From Thermotogaceae bacterium (GTDB lineage Bacteria; Thermotogota; Thermotogae; Thermotogales; Thermotogaceae), in contig JALVXE010000068.1 in assembly GCA_027038385.1 (NCBI GenBank), positions 1 to 10,500 on the forward strand: 10,500 bases of DNA, in the 5' to 3' direction. Shown one piece after another: positions 1-6,806 of this stretch (position 1 is its first letter; every line of letters begins with the position of its first letter). Under the pieces are notes generated by a model, which did not search any database, was not told the DNA's origin, and saw only the letters and a program-made list of their open reading frames with translations. Both the position numbers and the translations under genes were made by a program.

Positions 1-459
1 CCATCGGAGACAAGGAGGAAGATGGGAGAAGAGCTTGGAGCCGATTACACGATAGATCCTACAAAGGAGGACTTCACCGAAAAAGTCCTGGAATACACCA
101 ACGGTTGGGGAGCAAACCTATACCTAGAAGCGACAGGAGTTCCTCACATAATATGGCCGAAACTCGAAGAGACTATATGGAACGCGCGTGGAATAAATGC
201 GACCGTCGTCATAGTAGCTAGAGCTGATGTGAAGGTTCCGATAACCCCGGAGGTCTTTCAGGTAAAGAGAGCGAAAATAGTCGGATCTCAAGGGCACTCA
301 GGTCACGGAACGTTCCCAAGGGTGATCAACCTCATGGCTAGCGGAATGGACATGACCAAGATAATTTCCAAAAAAGTGAAACTTGAAGAGATACCAGAGT
401 ACATAAAGAGGCTTCAAACCGATAAGAGTCTTGTAAAGGTGACCTGGCTAAACATGTGA
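1..459 (+). CDS. iolM: Zn-type medium-chain dehydrogenase, C-terminal part (IolM-like), 5' end outside window
   Basis: The reading frame is open from base 1 (the codons before the first in-frame ATG at 22 read P-S-E-T-R-R-K, as in the Rossmann region of alcohol/sorbitol dehydrogenases), so the ATG at 22 is internal and the gene starts upstream of the window. 152 residues are visible, under half of a normal 340-400 residue MDR protein. Seen: ELGADYTIDP (NAD-domain strand and helix), WGANLYLEATG (the usual GADxVxEATG element) and a C-terminal substrate-domain end. The catalytic zinc ligands lie in the missing N-terminal part and cannot be checked. By family and context this is the IolM counterpart (TM0412), proposed to oxidise 2-keto-myo-inositol to a diketo-inositol with NAD. 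iolG follows after 11 bp, so they are co-transcribed. The family call is firm; the substrate is inferred from neighbours. Confidence 0.82.
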   Translation, partial: PSETRRKMGEELGADYTIDPTKEDFTEKVLEYTNGWGANLYLEATGVPHIIWPKLEETIWNARGINATVVIVARADVKVPITPEVFQVKRAKIVGSQGHSGHGTFPRVINLMASGMDMTKIISKKVKLEEIPEYIKRLQTDKSLVKVTWLNM

Positions 460-470
460 GGTGATCATAG

Positions 471-1448
471 ATGAAGATAGGTTTCGTTGGCACGGGATTC
501 ATAGCCAAGGTTCACATGGAAAACCTATCAGAGATCGAAGACGTGAACATAGCTGGAATCATAGAACCGGACGACAAAAGGGCGAATGAGATAATGGAAA
601 AATACGGAGCAAAGAGATATGAAAATTTGAAGGATATGAAGTCAGATGGGATCAATGCAGTTTACATAACTTCTCCCAACAGAACGCACTTCGATCTCGC
701 GAAAGAAGCCGTCGAAGAGGGATTGAACGTCTTTGTTGAAAAGCCCATGACGATTTCCTTGAGCGATGCCAAAGAGCTTGAAAAACTCGTTTTAGATAAG
801 AAAGTAGTCTTTCAAGTTGGTCATAACAGGAGATTCGCATATGTTTACAAGTTCATGAAAGAAAAAATCGATTCCGGTGATTTGAAACCCCACTCTTTTC
901 AGATAAAGATGAACAGGGGAGAGCTTCAAGTTCCACCTTGGGTTTCCAACAGGGAGTTCACCGGAGGGTTTCTCTTCGAAACGACTCTGCACCTCTTTGA
1001 CATGATGAGATATCTGTTCGGGGATGTTGACGAGATGTATGTCCTGGGAAAGAAGAGTATATACGATGACTACGATGATTGGGCTATAGCTGTGAAGATG
1101 AAAAGCGGAATCATAGGGACGTTCACATCGAGCGCCCATACGAGCTGGATGATCCCGTTTGAAAGGGTGGAAGTGTACGGAGACCACAAGATGGTGGCTA
1201 ACGATGAGATGGAAAAGGTCTACTACAGTGTTGGAAACAAGCTTGAGGCTGTTGTCGAATCAAAGGACTACACGAAGGTGGACTTCAGGAAGAAATGGGG
1301 ATACGAGGAAGAAGACAAGTTGTTCGTCAGAGCTCTGAGGGGTGAAATTGATCCACCCGTCACCGTTCACGACGGGGTCAAGGCTATAGAGATCGTCGAC
1401 GCGTGCTACAAAGCCGTCGAGTCTGGAAACGCTCACGTGAAATTCTGA
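471..1448 (+). CDS. iolG: Gfo/Idh/MocA NAD-dependent dehydrogenase, probable myo-inositol 2-dehydrogenase
   Basis: Cytoplasmic 325-residue oxidoreductase, full length for the family. The N-terminal Rossmann fold has the GxGxxA loop (G7-T-G-F-I-A12) and an acidic residue after strand 2 (E32-P-D-D). The family lysine motif is E90-K91-P92; K91 is the expected catalytic lysine. The C-terminal alpha/beta domain begins near residue 125 and carries the substrate-side histidine H174 in an ETTLH element. Where Bacillus subtilis IolG has Asp172 four residues before the catalytic His, this protein has Glu170. Expected reaction: myo-inositol + NAD+ to 2-keto-myo-inositol, the first step of inositol breakdown. 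The ATG at 471 has GAGG at 458-461 with 9-nt spacing. Placement between the iolM- and iolN-like genes supports the role, but Gfo/Idh proteins vary widely in substrate, so the exact sugar remains inferred. Confidence 0.85.
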   Translation: MKIGFVGTGFIAKVHMENLSEIEDVNIAGIIEPDDKRANEIMEKYGAKRYENLKDMKSDGINAVYITSPNRTHFDLAKEAVEEGLNVFVEKPMTISLSDAKELEKLVLDKKVVFQVGHNRRFAYVYKFMKEKIDSGDLKPHSFQIKMNRGELQVPPWVSNREFTGGFLFETTLHLFDMMRYLFGDVDEMYVLGKKSIYDDYDDWAIAVKMKSGIIGTFTSSAHTSWMIPFERVEVYGDHKMVANDEMEKVYYSVGNKLEAVVESKDYTKVDFRKKWGYEEEDKLFVRALRGEIDPPVTVHDGVKAIEIVDACYKAVESGNAHVKF

Positions 1449-1450
1449 AG

Positions 1451-1457
1451 AAGGAGG
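1451..1457 (+). promoter_or_regulatory. Shine-Dalgarno AAGGAGG that decides the iolN start
   Basis: AAGGAGG lies 1 nt before an ATG at 1459 and 7 nt before a second in-frame ATG at 1465. Only the second has usable spacing, so 1465 is the likely start and the protein begins MGRW. Confidence 0.8.
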
Positions 1458-1464
1458 TATGAGT

Positions 1465-2436
1465 ATGGGAAGGTGGAAAATACCGCCGGATGGCGGACAC
1501 ATGGAAAGGCCGAGTGGGGTTTACTTTCAGACCATGACAATGAAGCAAATAAGGGAGAGACTGGATGAATGTGATCTGATAATAATCCCCGTTGGCAGCA
1601 CGGAAAACCACGGTGACAACGCTCCAACAGGTGAGGATACTTTCTTGGTGACGAGAATGGCTGAGCAGGTAGCCATCGCAACGGGTTGCACAGTTTCGGA
1701 ACCGATATGGTTTGGTTTCCATCCATATCATCACATAGGAATGCCTGGAACGGTACCTGTGAAAGATGAAGCTTTCATAGATCAGCTCGTAAGTGTGATG
1801 GCTGGATTTTGGAACACTGGCTTTAGAAAACAGATACTGTTGAACGGTCATGGGCAGGAATTCGTCATCCCGGTTGCGATACACAAGTTTGCAAAGATAT
1901 TCCAGGTTCCGGCGATAATAATAAATCTGAACTGGTACCATGCAATACAGGACAAGTTCAAAACAAAAAAAGAAGGAGGACCTTACGAAACACCGTTCAT
2001 ACATGCTGACGAAGTCGAAACGTCATGGAGCTTGGCTCTCTTCCCAGAGTTCATACACCAGGAGTGGGCAACGAGCACCCAGCCCCGTGGCTACCTTCCA
2101 GACGGTCACATAGACAAGGCGGGAAATCTCCTTCACAGGCCAATTGCTTGGTATGGTCATGTAGGAGGCGGACCAATAGAGGTAAAGGCGTATCCTGAAG
2201 GTGTGGTAGGAAGAGCTGACCTCGGAGACGCTGACAAAGCAAGAGAAGGTGTAGAAGCGCTACTTGACTACATGGAAAAGCTGGTCAGGGATATCATGGA
2301 CCGCTTCCCACCCTGGAAATTACCACCAGCTGAAGAGCTCAGCTGTAGGCCGAAGGAAGAGTTGGAAGCCCTCTTGAAAAAACCGTTCGAATCAGGATGG
2401 AAACCGCTATACGCCGCGGGGAATCACTGGCTATGA
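1465..2436 (+). CDS. iolN: Creatininase-family metal-dependent hydrolase (IolN-like)
   Basis: A 323-residue cytoplasmic protein of the creatininase fold, longer than the usual 240-260 residues owing to C-terminal extensions. The first metal motif is PVGSTENHG (E47, H49) followed by D58, the same E-x-H...(9)...D spacing as E34/H36/D45 of Pseudomonas creatininase. The second is LNGHGQE (H129, E132), matching the NGHGGN/NGHYEN region, and HADEVETS (180-187) matches the usual HAGExETS segment. In the T. maritima pathway the homologue (IolN, TM0413) is described as a hydrolase that opens the diketo-inositol ring to 5-keto-L-gluconate; that role is transferred here from family plus context. The stop overlaps the iolK start (ATGA), indicating translational coupling. 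Start chosen at 1465 on ribosome binding site spacing. Fold assignment is firm; substrate is inferred. Confidence 0.85.
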   Translation: MGRWKIPPDGGHMERPSGVYFQTMTMKQIRERLDECDLIIIPVGSTENHGDNAPTGEDTFLVTRMAEQVAIATGCTVSEPIWFGFHPYHHIGMPGTVPVKDEAFIDQLVSVMAGFWNTGFRKQILLNGHGQEFVIPVAIHKFAKIFQVPAIIINLNWYHAIQDKFKTKKEGGPYETPFIHADEVETSWSLALFPEFIHQEWATSTQPRGYLPDGHIDKAGNLLHRPIAWYGHVGGGPIEVKAYPEGVVGRADLGDADKAREGVEALLDYMEKLVRDIMDRFPPWKLPPAEELSCRPKEELEALLKKPFESGWKPLYAAGNHWL

Positions 2437-3266
2437 TAACTTTCATAGGACACGTATCCAAAGATGTGAACGTGTTCAGAGGAAACAGAGAAGTCCTGGC
2501 CGGTGGAGGGGTTTACTACGGAAGCTTTGCCGCTAAGTCTCTCGGTGAGAATGTAGCGGTGCTGACCAAACTCAATTTAGAAGATTACCAGCTCTTCAAG
2601 GATATGGAAGACTTTGGAATAAATGTCGTTTGGATGAAGTCGCCAAAAACCACGAGCATTGAGAATATCTATCCTTCGGACAATCCAGATGACCGAACGA
2701 GTAGAGTTGTCTCGCGAGCAGATCCATTCAAAGAAGACGATATACGTAGTGTTTCCGGAATTGTACACATAAGCCCATTGTGGCATGGGGAATTCCCTGA
2801 GGGGCTGATCGAGGTGGTCAGAGAGAAAGCGACGCTCCTCAGTGGTGATGCTCAAGGATTCCTCAGAAATGTGGGCAAGGATGGGAACATGTACTACGAA
2901 GATTGGAAGAACAAAGATCTTCTCAAGATCTTCGACGTTTTCAAACTGGATTCCAAAGAAGCAAAGGTCATGACAGGTGAAAGCAACCCGGAAGCTTCCT
3001 TAAAAAGAATCATGGAATTTGGAACAAAAGAAATACTGATGACGACAAGAGAAGGGGTTTATCTAGCTAGAGCTGGAAAGATACTCTTCCACCCATTCGG
3101 AGAGTGGACCATGGCAGGAAGAACAGGGAGAGGTGATACCGCCATTGCGACATATCTTGTCCTCAGAGATAAGCTTAAAGACTCTGAAAAACTCATCAAA
3201 AAAGTCGCCGAAATAACTACCCTCAAAATGAAAAAGAGGGGACCTTACAGGGGGTGGACGAGTTGA
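2433..3266 (+). CDS. iolK: PfkB-family sugar or inositol kinase (IolK-like)
   Basis: A 277-residue cytoplasmic kinase, slightly short for PfkB proteins but complete. The N-terminal strand MITFIGHVSKD and the GGG turn (24-26) form the substrate side. The C-terminal PfkB signature reads GRTGRGDT (229-236), with D235 the expected catalytic base and the glycines forming the anion hole; GRGDT replaces the usual GAGDT. The start is placed at ATG 2433, overlapping the iolN stop as ATGA, because the family fold begins directly at MITF; an upstream in-frame ATG at 2397 would add twelve unlikely residues. The T. maritima counterpart is TM0415. Related archaeal enzymes (the TK2285 group) phosphorylate myo-inositol at O3, so an inositol kinase role is one option and phosphorylation of a keto-acid intermediate another; the sequence does not decide. 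The adjacent epimerase gene overlaps its stop. Confidence 0.8.
   Translation: MITFIGHVSKDVNVFRGNREVLAGGGVYYGSFAAKSLGENVAVLTKLNLEDYQLFKDMEDFGINVVWMKSPKTTSIENIYPSDNPDDRTSRVVSRADPFKEDDIRSVSGIVHISPLWHGEFPEGLIEVVREKATLLSGDAQGFLRNVGKDGNMYYEDWKNKDLLKIFDVFKLDSKEAKVMTGESNPEASLKRIMEFGTKEILMTTREGVYLARAGKILFHPFGEWTMAGRTGRGDTAIATYLVLRDKLKDSEKLIKKVAEITTLKMKKRGPYRGWTS
3249..3254 (+). promoter_or_regulatory. Shine-Dalgarno AGGGGG that decides the iolO start
   Basis: AGGGGG sits 8 nt before TTG 3263. An alternative GTG at 3254 overlaps the site itself and cannot be the start it serves. TTG 3263 overlaps the iolK stop (TTGA), so the kinase and epimerase are probably translationally coupled. Confidence 0.65.
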
Positions 3267-4078
3267 AGCTATCGCTGGTTATAAGTACATCAGATGCCGC
3301 GTTTGACGCTCTGGCCTTCAAAGGAGATCTTGAGAATGGAATGAAGATGGCAAAGAACATAGGTTACGACGCCGTGGAGATAGCCGTTCGTGATCCGAAG
3401 GTCGTTGATCCAGAAAAGATAAACTCTTTGAAAAAGGAGATAGGATTAGATATTTCGGCGATTGGAACAGGGCAGGCATATCTTGCTGAAAAGTTCTCTC
3501 TAACATCTGAAGATGAAAAACTCAGATCGGGCGCAATAGAGAGGCTGAAAGAGCATGTGGAATTGTCATCTAATATAGGTGGATTGGTTATAATAGGATT
3601 GATAAGGGGTATGGTTGGAAGCAGAAAAAAAGAAAATGTCGTGGATATGTTCGTAGAAGGGGTTAGAGAAGTAGCAGAGTACGCAAAGAGATTTGGAGTG
3701 AAGCTGGTTATCGAACCACTGAACAGATATGAATCGGATTTCCTGAACACCGCGGATGAGACAGCTCAAATTATTGAAAGTATATCCATGGACAACGTCG
3801 GGCTCCTTTTAGACACGTTCCACATGAATATAGAGGAAAGAAACATCGAAGGAAGCATAAGGAAACACAAGGACATACTCATGCACTTCCACGTTGCGGA
3901 TAGCAACAGATGGGCTCCAGGTTACGGTCACATCGATTTTCGTTCCATATTCAAGACACTTTTTGAAATAGGGTACGACGGATACATATCTGTCGAATGT
4001 ATGCCGCTTCCAGGAGGCACGGAGTTCTCGTCGAAGAAGGCTTACGAATACCTATCGAAGATCTTGAACGGGAGGTGA
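3263..4078 (+). CDS. iolO: D-tagatose 3-epimerase-like TIM barrel, probable 5-keto-L-gluconate epimerase (IolO-like)
   Basis: A 271-residue cytoplasmic TIM-barrel sugar epimerase. The four metal ligands of the D-tagatose 3-epimerase family are all in place: E151 (VIEPLNRYE), D184 (LLLDTFHMN), H210 (HFHVADSNR) and E245 (ISVECMPLP), nearly the same numbers as E152/D185/H211/E246 of the Pseudomonas cichorii enzyme; a divalent metal is expected. The APGYGHIDF loop is also typical. The N-terminus MKLSLVISTSD agrees with what I recall of TM0416, whose assigned role is epimerisation of 5-keto-L-gluconate to D-tagaturonate. TTG at 3263 is preferred over GTG 3254 because of ribosome binding site spacing and the 4-nt overlap with iolK. 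The metal site is clear from sequence; the specific sugar acid is inferred from the operon. Confidence 0.85.
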   Translation: MKLSLVISTSDAAFDALAFKGDLENGMKMAKNIGYDAVEIAVRDPKVVDPEKINSLKKEIGLDISAIGTGQAYLAEKFSLTSEDEKLRSGAIERLKEHVELSSNIGGLVIIGLIRGMVGSRKKENVVDMFVEGVREVAEYAKRFGVKLVIEPLNRYESDFLNTADETAQIIESISMDNVGLLLDTFHMNIEERNIEGSIRKHKDILMHFHVADSNRWAPGYGHIDFRSIFKTLFEIGYDGYISVECMPLPGGTEFSSKKAYEYLSKILNGR

Positions 4079-4079
4079 T
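4071..4079 (+). promoter_or_regulatory. Shine-Dalgarno GGAGGTGAT before the PPC gene
   Basis: GGAGG (4071-4075) precedes two adjacent non-ATG candidate starts, GTG 4081 (5-nt spacing) and TTG 4084 (8-nt spacing). They differ by one residue. The site lies inside the last codons of iolO. Confidence 0.6.
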
Positions 4080-4080
4080 T

Positions 4081-4503
4081 GTGTTGAAGTACAAAGTTGA
4101 CGGCGAGAAGGTCTTCGTAAGGATGGATGATGGGGAGGATTTCTACGAAACCCTTTACAAAGTTCTCAGCGAACTTGGATGGAAGTCAGGTGTCGTTTTG
4201 AACGCGATAGGTATGCTGAAAGACTTTGAAATAGGCTGGTTCAACACGAACAAATCTGAGTACGAGAAGGAATACATATCCGTACCTCACGAGCTAGTCT
4301 CGGTTCAGGGAAACATATCCGACAAAGATGGTGAACCCTTTGCACATCTTCACGTGGCTCTGGCAGGCCCTTCAAGAAGCATCGTGGGAGGGCACCTTTT
4401 CAAGGCGACTGTTTGCAACACCGTTGAGATGTTCCTGATTAAGAGCGATCTAAATCTGTTCAGGGTTAAGGGTGAGACATTCAGGCCACTCGATGTGGTT
4501 TGA
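4081..4503 (+). CDS. PPC-domain (DUF296) protein, unknown role
   Basis: A 140-residue protein that is a single PPC (plants and prokaryotes conserved, DUF296) domain. The diagnostic stretch is present: LNAIGMLKDFEIGWF (40-54), the PHELVSVQGNISDKDGEPF region (69-87), HLHVAL (H89, H91) and GGHLFKATV (H105), then a TVEMFL end. The H-x-H...H set is the putative metal site seen in bacterial members. In plants the domain accompanies AT-hook DNA-binding motifs; no AT-hook or other DNA-binding segment exists here, so bacterial PPC proteins like this one are of unknown function. It starts 2 nt after the iolO stop and lies 32 nt before the binding-protein gene, so it is part of the operon. It could be a regulator, a ligand sensor or a small enzyme of the pathway. 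Start is GTG 4081 or TTG 4084. Family assignment confident; function unknown. Confidence 0.8.
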   Translation: MLKYKVDGEKVFVRMDDGEDFYETLYKVLSELGWKSGVVLNAIGMLKDFEIGWFNTNKSEYEKEYISVPHELVSVQGNISDKDGEPFAHLHVALAGPSRSIVGGHLFKATVCNTVEMFLIKSDLNLFRVKGETFRPLDVV

Positions 4504-4517
4504 GGAAACTCACTTTT

Positions 4518-4528
4518 AAGGAGGGGGG
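4518..4528 (+). promoter_or_regulatory. Very strong Shine-Dalgarno for the binding-protein gene
   Basis: AAGGAGG extended by four more G residues, followed by AT-rich spacing to ATG 4536. It is the longest purine ribosome binding site in the window, in keeping with high demand for the solute-binding protein. Confidence 0.7.
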
Positions 4529-4535
4529 ATTTTTC

Positions 4536-5867
4536 ATGAAGAAACTGGCAGTTCTTTTGTTGATCTTCGGGGTGATCCTCTTTGCAAAGGACATAGTCAT
4601 AACCGCTTGGACAGTTGGACCGGACAATCCGTCGTTCTACAGGTTTGATAACCTCAAGACCGCCGCTGAGAGACTCAACAGGATGCTCGAAGCTGCTGGA
4701 GCTGACGTCAGGGTGAAGGTGGATGGATTCTTCGATACAACCGACTGGAGTGAATTCAAACAGAAGGTACTCTTCGGTTTCCAAGCCAAGAAGAAATTCG
4801 ACATACTCTGCTCCGGACACGACGACATTGGAGCGTGGGCAGAAGCTGGATACATCATGCCGCTCGACAAATTCGTGAAAAAGTACTGGAAACAGACATA
4901 CTACGACATAATACCTTCTCTCTGGCAGTCTGTTAAGTACAAGGGCAAGATATACGGAATACCGCAGGACACGGAAGCAAGACCATTCTACATAAACAAG
5001 CAGGTGCTCAAAAAACTCGGCTGGAGCGATGAAGAGATAAACGCCCTTCCGGAGAAAATAGCCAAAGGCGAGTTCACACTAGAAGATTTCGTGAAGGTTG
5101 CTCAAGAGGCTATGAAGAAAGGACTCGTCAAGTGGGGACTCTTCCACAGGCCGAAGAAGGGTATCGACTACTTCCAAGTGTTCACAAGCTTCGGAGCGGA
5201 TTTCTACGACGAGAAACAAGCCAAATTCGTCTTCAACAAGGAACAGATGTTGAGGGTGTACGACTTCTTCTACAAACTTACGAATGTTTGGAAGATAACC
5301 CCCAGCAGCATGATAGGAACTCCTTGGAGCTCCGTACACAAAGAGGTCACTTCTGGTGACGTTCTCGCATGGATGGGAGGAACATGGAACTGGGCCGAGT
5401 GGAAAAGAGACTATGGAAAGACAGAGAAAGAGCTTGAAAACATGTTCCTGATCGCTCCGTTCCCGAAGAGCAAGAATTACGGTAGGCCGAACACTCTATC
5501 CCACCCAGTTGTGTACATGATTCCAGCGCACACGAAATACCCAGAACTCGCCTTCTTGTTGATCACATTGGCAACCGCTCCAGATCTCAACATGAGGCAT
5601 GCAGTTGAGAGCGGACACCTTCCAATCAGATGGCAAGAGACGGTTCTTCCAGAGTATCACAAGGATTTCATAATGCAGCAGGGTACAAAGCTCCTTCCGT
5701 ACTCTGGATTCATACCGAACGACTCGAAATTCGATCTGTTCAACACCATAATATTCGAAGGAATTCAGTGGGCTGAAGGCGGACAGGATCCAAAAACGGT
5801 CGTGAATCTCGTCGCGATGAGACTTAAAGATCAGCTTAAGGATAAGGTCATCATAGTTGAAAAGTGA
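4536..5867 (+). CDS. inoE: ABC transporter extracellular solute-binding protein, family 1 (probable inositol binding, InoE-like)
   Basis: A 443-residue exported binding protein. Residues 1-17 form a signal peptide (MKK, then the hydrophobic run LAVLLLIFGVILFA) with probable cleavage after Ala17 before KDIV. There is no lipobox cysteine, so it is not an obvious lipoprotein. The mature protein has the features of family 1 sugar-binding proteins: VITAWTVG first strand, FDILCSGHDDIGAWAEAGYIMPLDKF, YGIPQDTEARPFYINK, a Trp-rich GGTWNWAEW segment and an SHPVVYMIP hinge region. It captures the solute outside the cytoplasmic membrane and delivers it to the permeases encoded downstream. ATG 4536 is chosen over an in-frame TTG at 4500 because the signal peptide and ribosome binding site both point there. 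The match to the T. maritima inoE position suggests myo-inositol as ligand; this is inference, since binding specificity cannot be read by eye. Confidence 0.85.
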   Translation: MKKLAVLLLIFGVILFAKDIVITAWTVGPDNPSFYRFDNLKTAAERLNRMLEAAGADVRVKVDGFFDTTDWSEFKQKVLFGFQAKKKFDILCSGHDDIGAWAEAGYIMPLDKFVKKYWKQTYYDIIPSLWQSVKYKGKIYGIPQDTEARPFYINKQVLKKLGWSDEEINALPEKIAKGEFTLEDFVKVAQEAMKKGLVKWGLFHRPKKGIDYFQVFTSFGADFYDEKQAKFVFNKEQMLRVYDFFYKLTNVWKITPSSMIGTPWSSVHKEVTSGDVLAWMGGTWNWAEWKRDYGKTEKELENMFLIAPFPKSKNYGRPNTLSHPVVYMIPAHTKYPELAFLLITLATAPDLNMRHAVESGHLPIRWQETVLPEYHKDFIMQQGTKLLPYSGFIPNDSKFDLFNTIIFEGIQWAEGGQDPKTVVNLVAMRLKDQLKDKVIIVEK

Positions 5868-5878
5868 TTCACACACTC

Positions 5879-5908
5879 GGAGGGAGGGTAATTTCCCTCC
5901 CTCTCTTT
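5879..5908 (+). terminator. Intra-operon hairpin between inoE and inoF
   Basis: A perfect 9-bp inverted repeat: GAGGGAGGG at 5880-5888 and CCCTCCCTC at 5895-5903, with a 6-nt TAATTT loop, extendable by one G-U pair (5879 with 5904). It is followed by a broken pyrimidine tract (CTCTTT), not a pure T run. It begins 12 nt after the inoE stop and ends about 16 nt before inoF. It likely acts as a partial terminator or 3' mRNA stabiliser that keeps binding-protein levels above permease levels. Confidence 0.7.
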
Positions 5909-5923
5909 GAAAGGGTGATGTGA

Positions 5924-6805
5924 TTGAAAAAAACGGCTTGGGTGTTTTTAATGCCGATGTTGGCGATGGTAGTCGTATTCTTCTTCATACCAGTGGTTCT
6001 CACGATAATTCTTTCGTTCACGGATATGGATTATCGATTTCAGTGGAATTTCGTTGGATTCTCGAACTTCAAGGACATCGCCACGGATTTCATAATTCCA
6101 AAGGTCACTTCGAACACCCTGATCTACACATTTGCAACACTTGGCCTCTTCAACGTCGGATCAGCTCTGCTCATATCCCTTCTAACAACTTCCATGCCGG
6201 AGAAATGGGGAAGCTTTTTCAGATCTCTTTGGATGCTGCCAAGGCTCACACCATCTGTGGTGTACGGACTGTTGTGGTTGTGGATATTCGATCCGACAAA
6301 GCACGGCCTCTTGAATTTTCTGAGAGCATCGATGGGACTTCCACCTCAGAATTGGCTTTACAAAGCTCCGATGTTCATCGTGATAGTGGCAAACGGGTTC
6401 ATCGGTGCATCGATGGGGATGTTGATATTCACCGCTGCCATAAAGGCCATTCCAATAGATTACTACAGGGCAGCTCTCCTAGATGGTGCAAGCTGGTGGA
6501 TGATAACTCGAAAAATCACACTCCCACTGATAAGATGGCAGGTTCTCTTCGTAACGGCCTATCAAACTCTTTCACTTCTAACCTCATTTGAGTACATATT
6601 GATAATCACCGATGGAGGACCTGTCTTCAGAACGGAGGTATGGTCGCTTTACACATATCACATGGCGTTTTCAAATTACAGGTTCGGCTACGGAGCAGCC
6701 CTCTCCGTGATCCTCGTCATAATGGGGATAATATTCGCACTCGTCTATCTGAAGCTGTTCAACTTCGAGGCCTTGATGCAAAAACCAAAAGTAGAGGTGG
6801 ATTGA
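5924..6805 (+). CDS. inoF: ABC sugar transporter permease, MalF/UgpA type (InoF-like)
   Basis: A 293-residue integral membrane protein of the CUT1 MalF/UgpA type. Six hydrophobic segments are visible, near residues 6-30, 64-89, 104-122, 150-175, 205-226 and 257-278. The cytoplasmic EAA loop, which docks on the ATPase, reads YYRAALLDGASWWMITRKI followed by TLPLIRW (180-205), with the conserved D-G at 187-188. The ITDGGP turn (228-233) is typical of UgpA-like permeases. The start is TTG 5924: an in-frame stop lies directly upstream at 5921, and AGGG at 5912-5915 gives 8-nt spacing. It pairs with the next gene product to form the membrane channel. GTG of the next gene begins 1 nt after this stop. 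Family and role are clear; the transported sugar is inferred. Confidence 0.9.
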   Translation: MKKTAWVFLMPMLAMVVVFFFIPVVLTIILSFTDMDYRFQWNFVGFSNFKDIATDFIIPKVTSNTLIYTFATLGLFNVGSALLISLLTTSMPEKWGSFFRSLWMLPRLTPSVVYGLLWLWIFDPTKHGLLNFLRASMGLPPQNWLYKAPMFIVIVANGFIGASMGMLIFTAAIKAIPIDYYRAALLDGASWWMITRKITLPLIRWQVLFVTAYQTLSLLTSFEYILIITDGGPVFRTEVWSLYTYHMAFSNYRFGYGAALSVILVIMGIIFALVYLKLFNFEALMQKPKVEVD

Positions 6806-6806
6806 T

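Noticed and set aside
1384..2004. 206-codon minus-strand open frame across the iolG/iolN junction
   Set aside because: Cys/Tyr/Arg-rich, no ribosome binding site and no recognisable motif; both + strand genes have intact catalytic motifs over this stretch.
4350..4820. 156-codon minus-strand open frame over the PPC/inoE junction
   Set aside because: Antisense to a signal peptide and to conserved PPC residues; no plausible start signal or domain.
5920..6591. Long + strand open frame (about 220 codons) overlapping inoF in another frame
   Set aside because: Its composition is His/Ser/Arg-rich without any domain, while the inoF frame has clear membrane spans and an EAA loop. It is a shadow of inoF.
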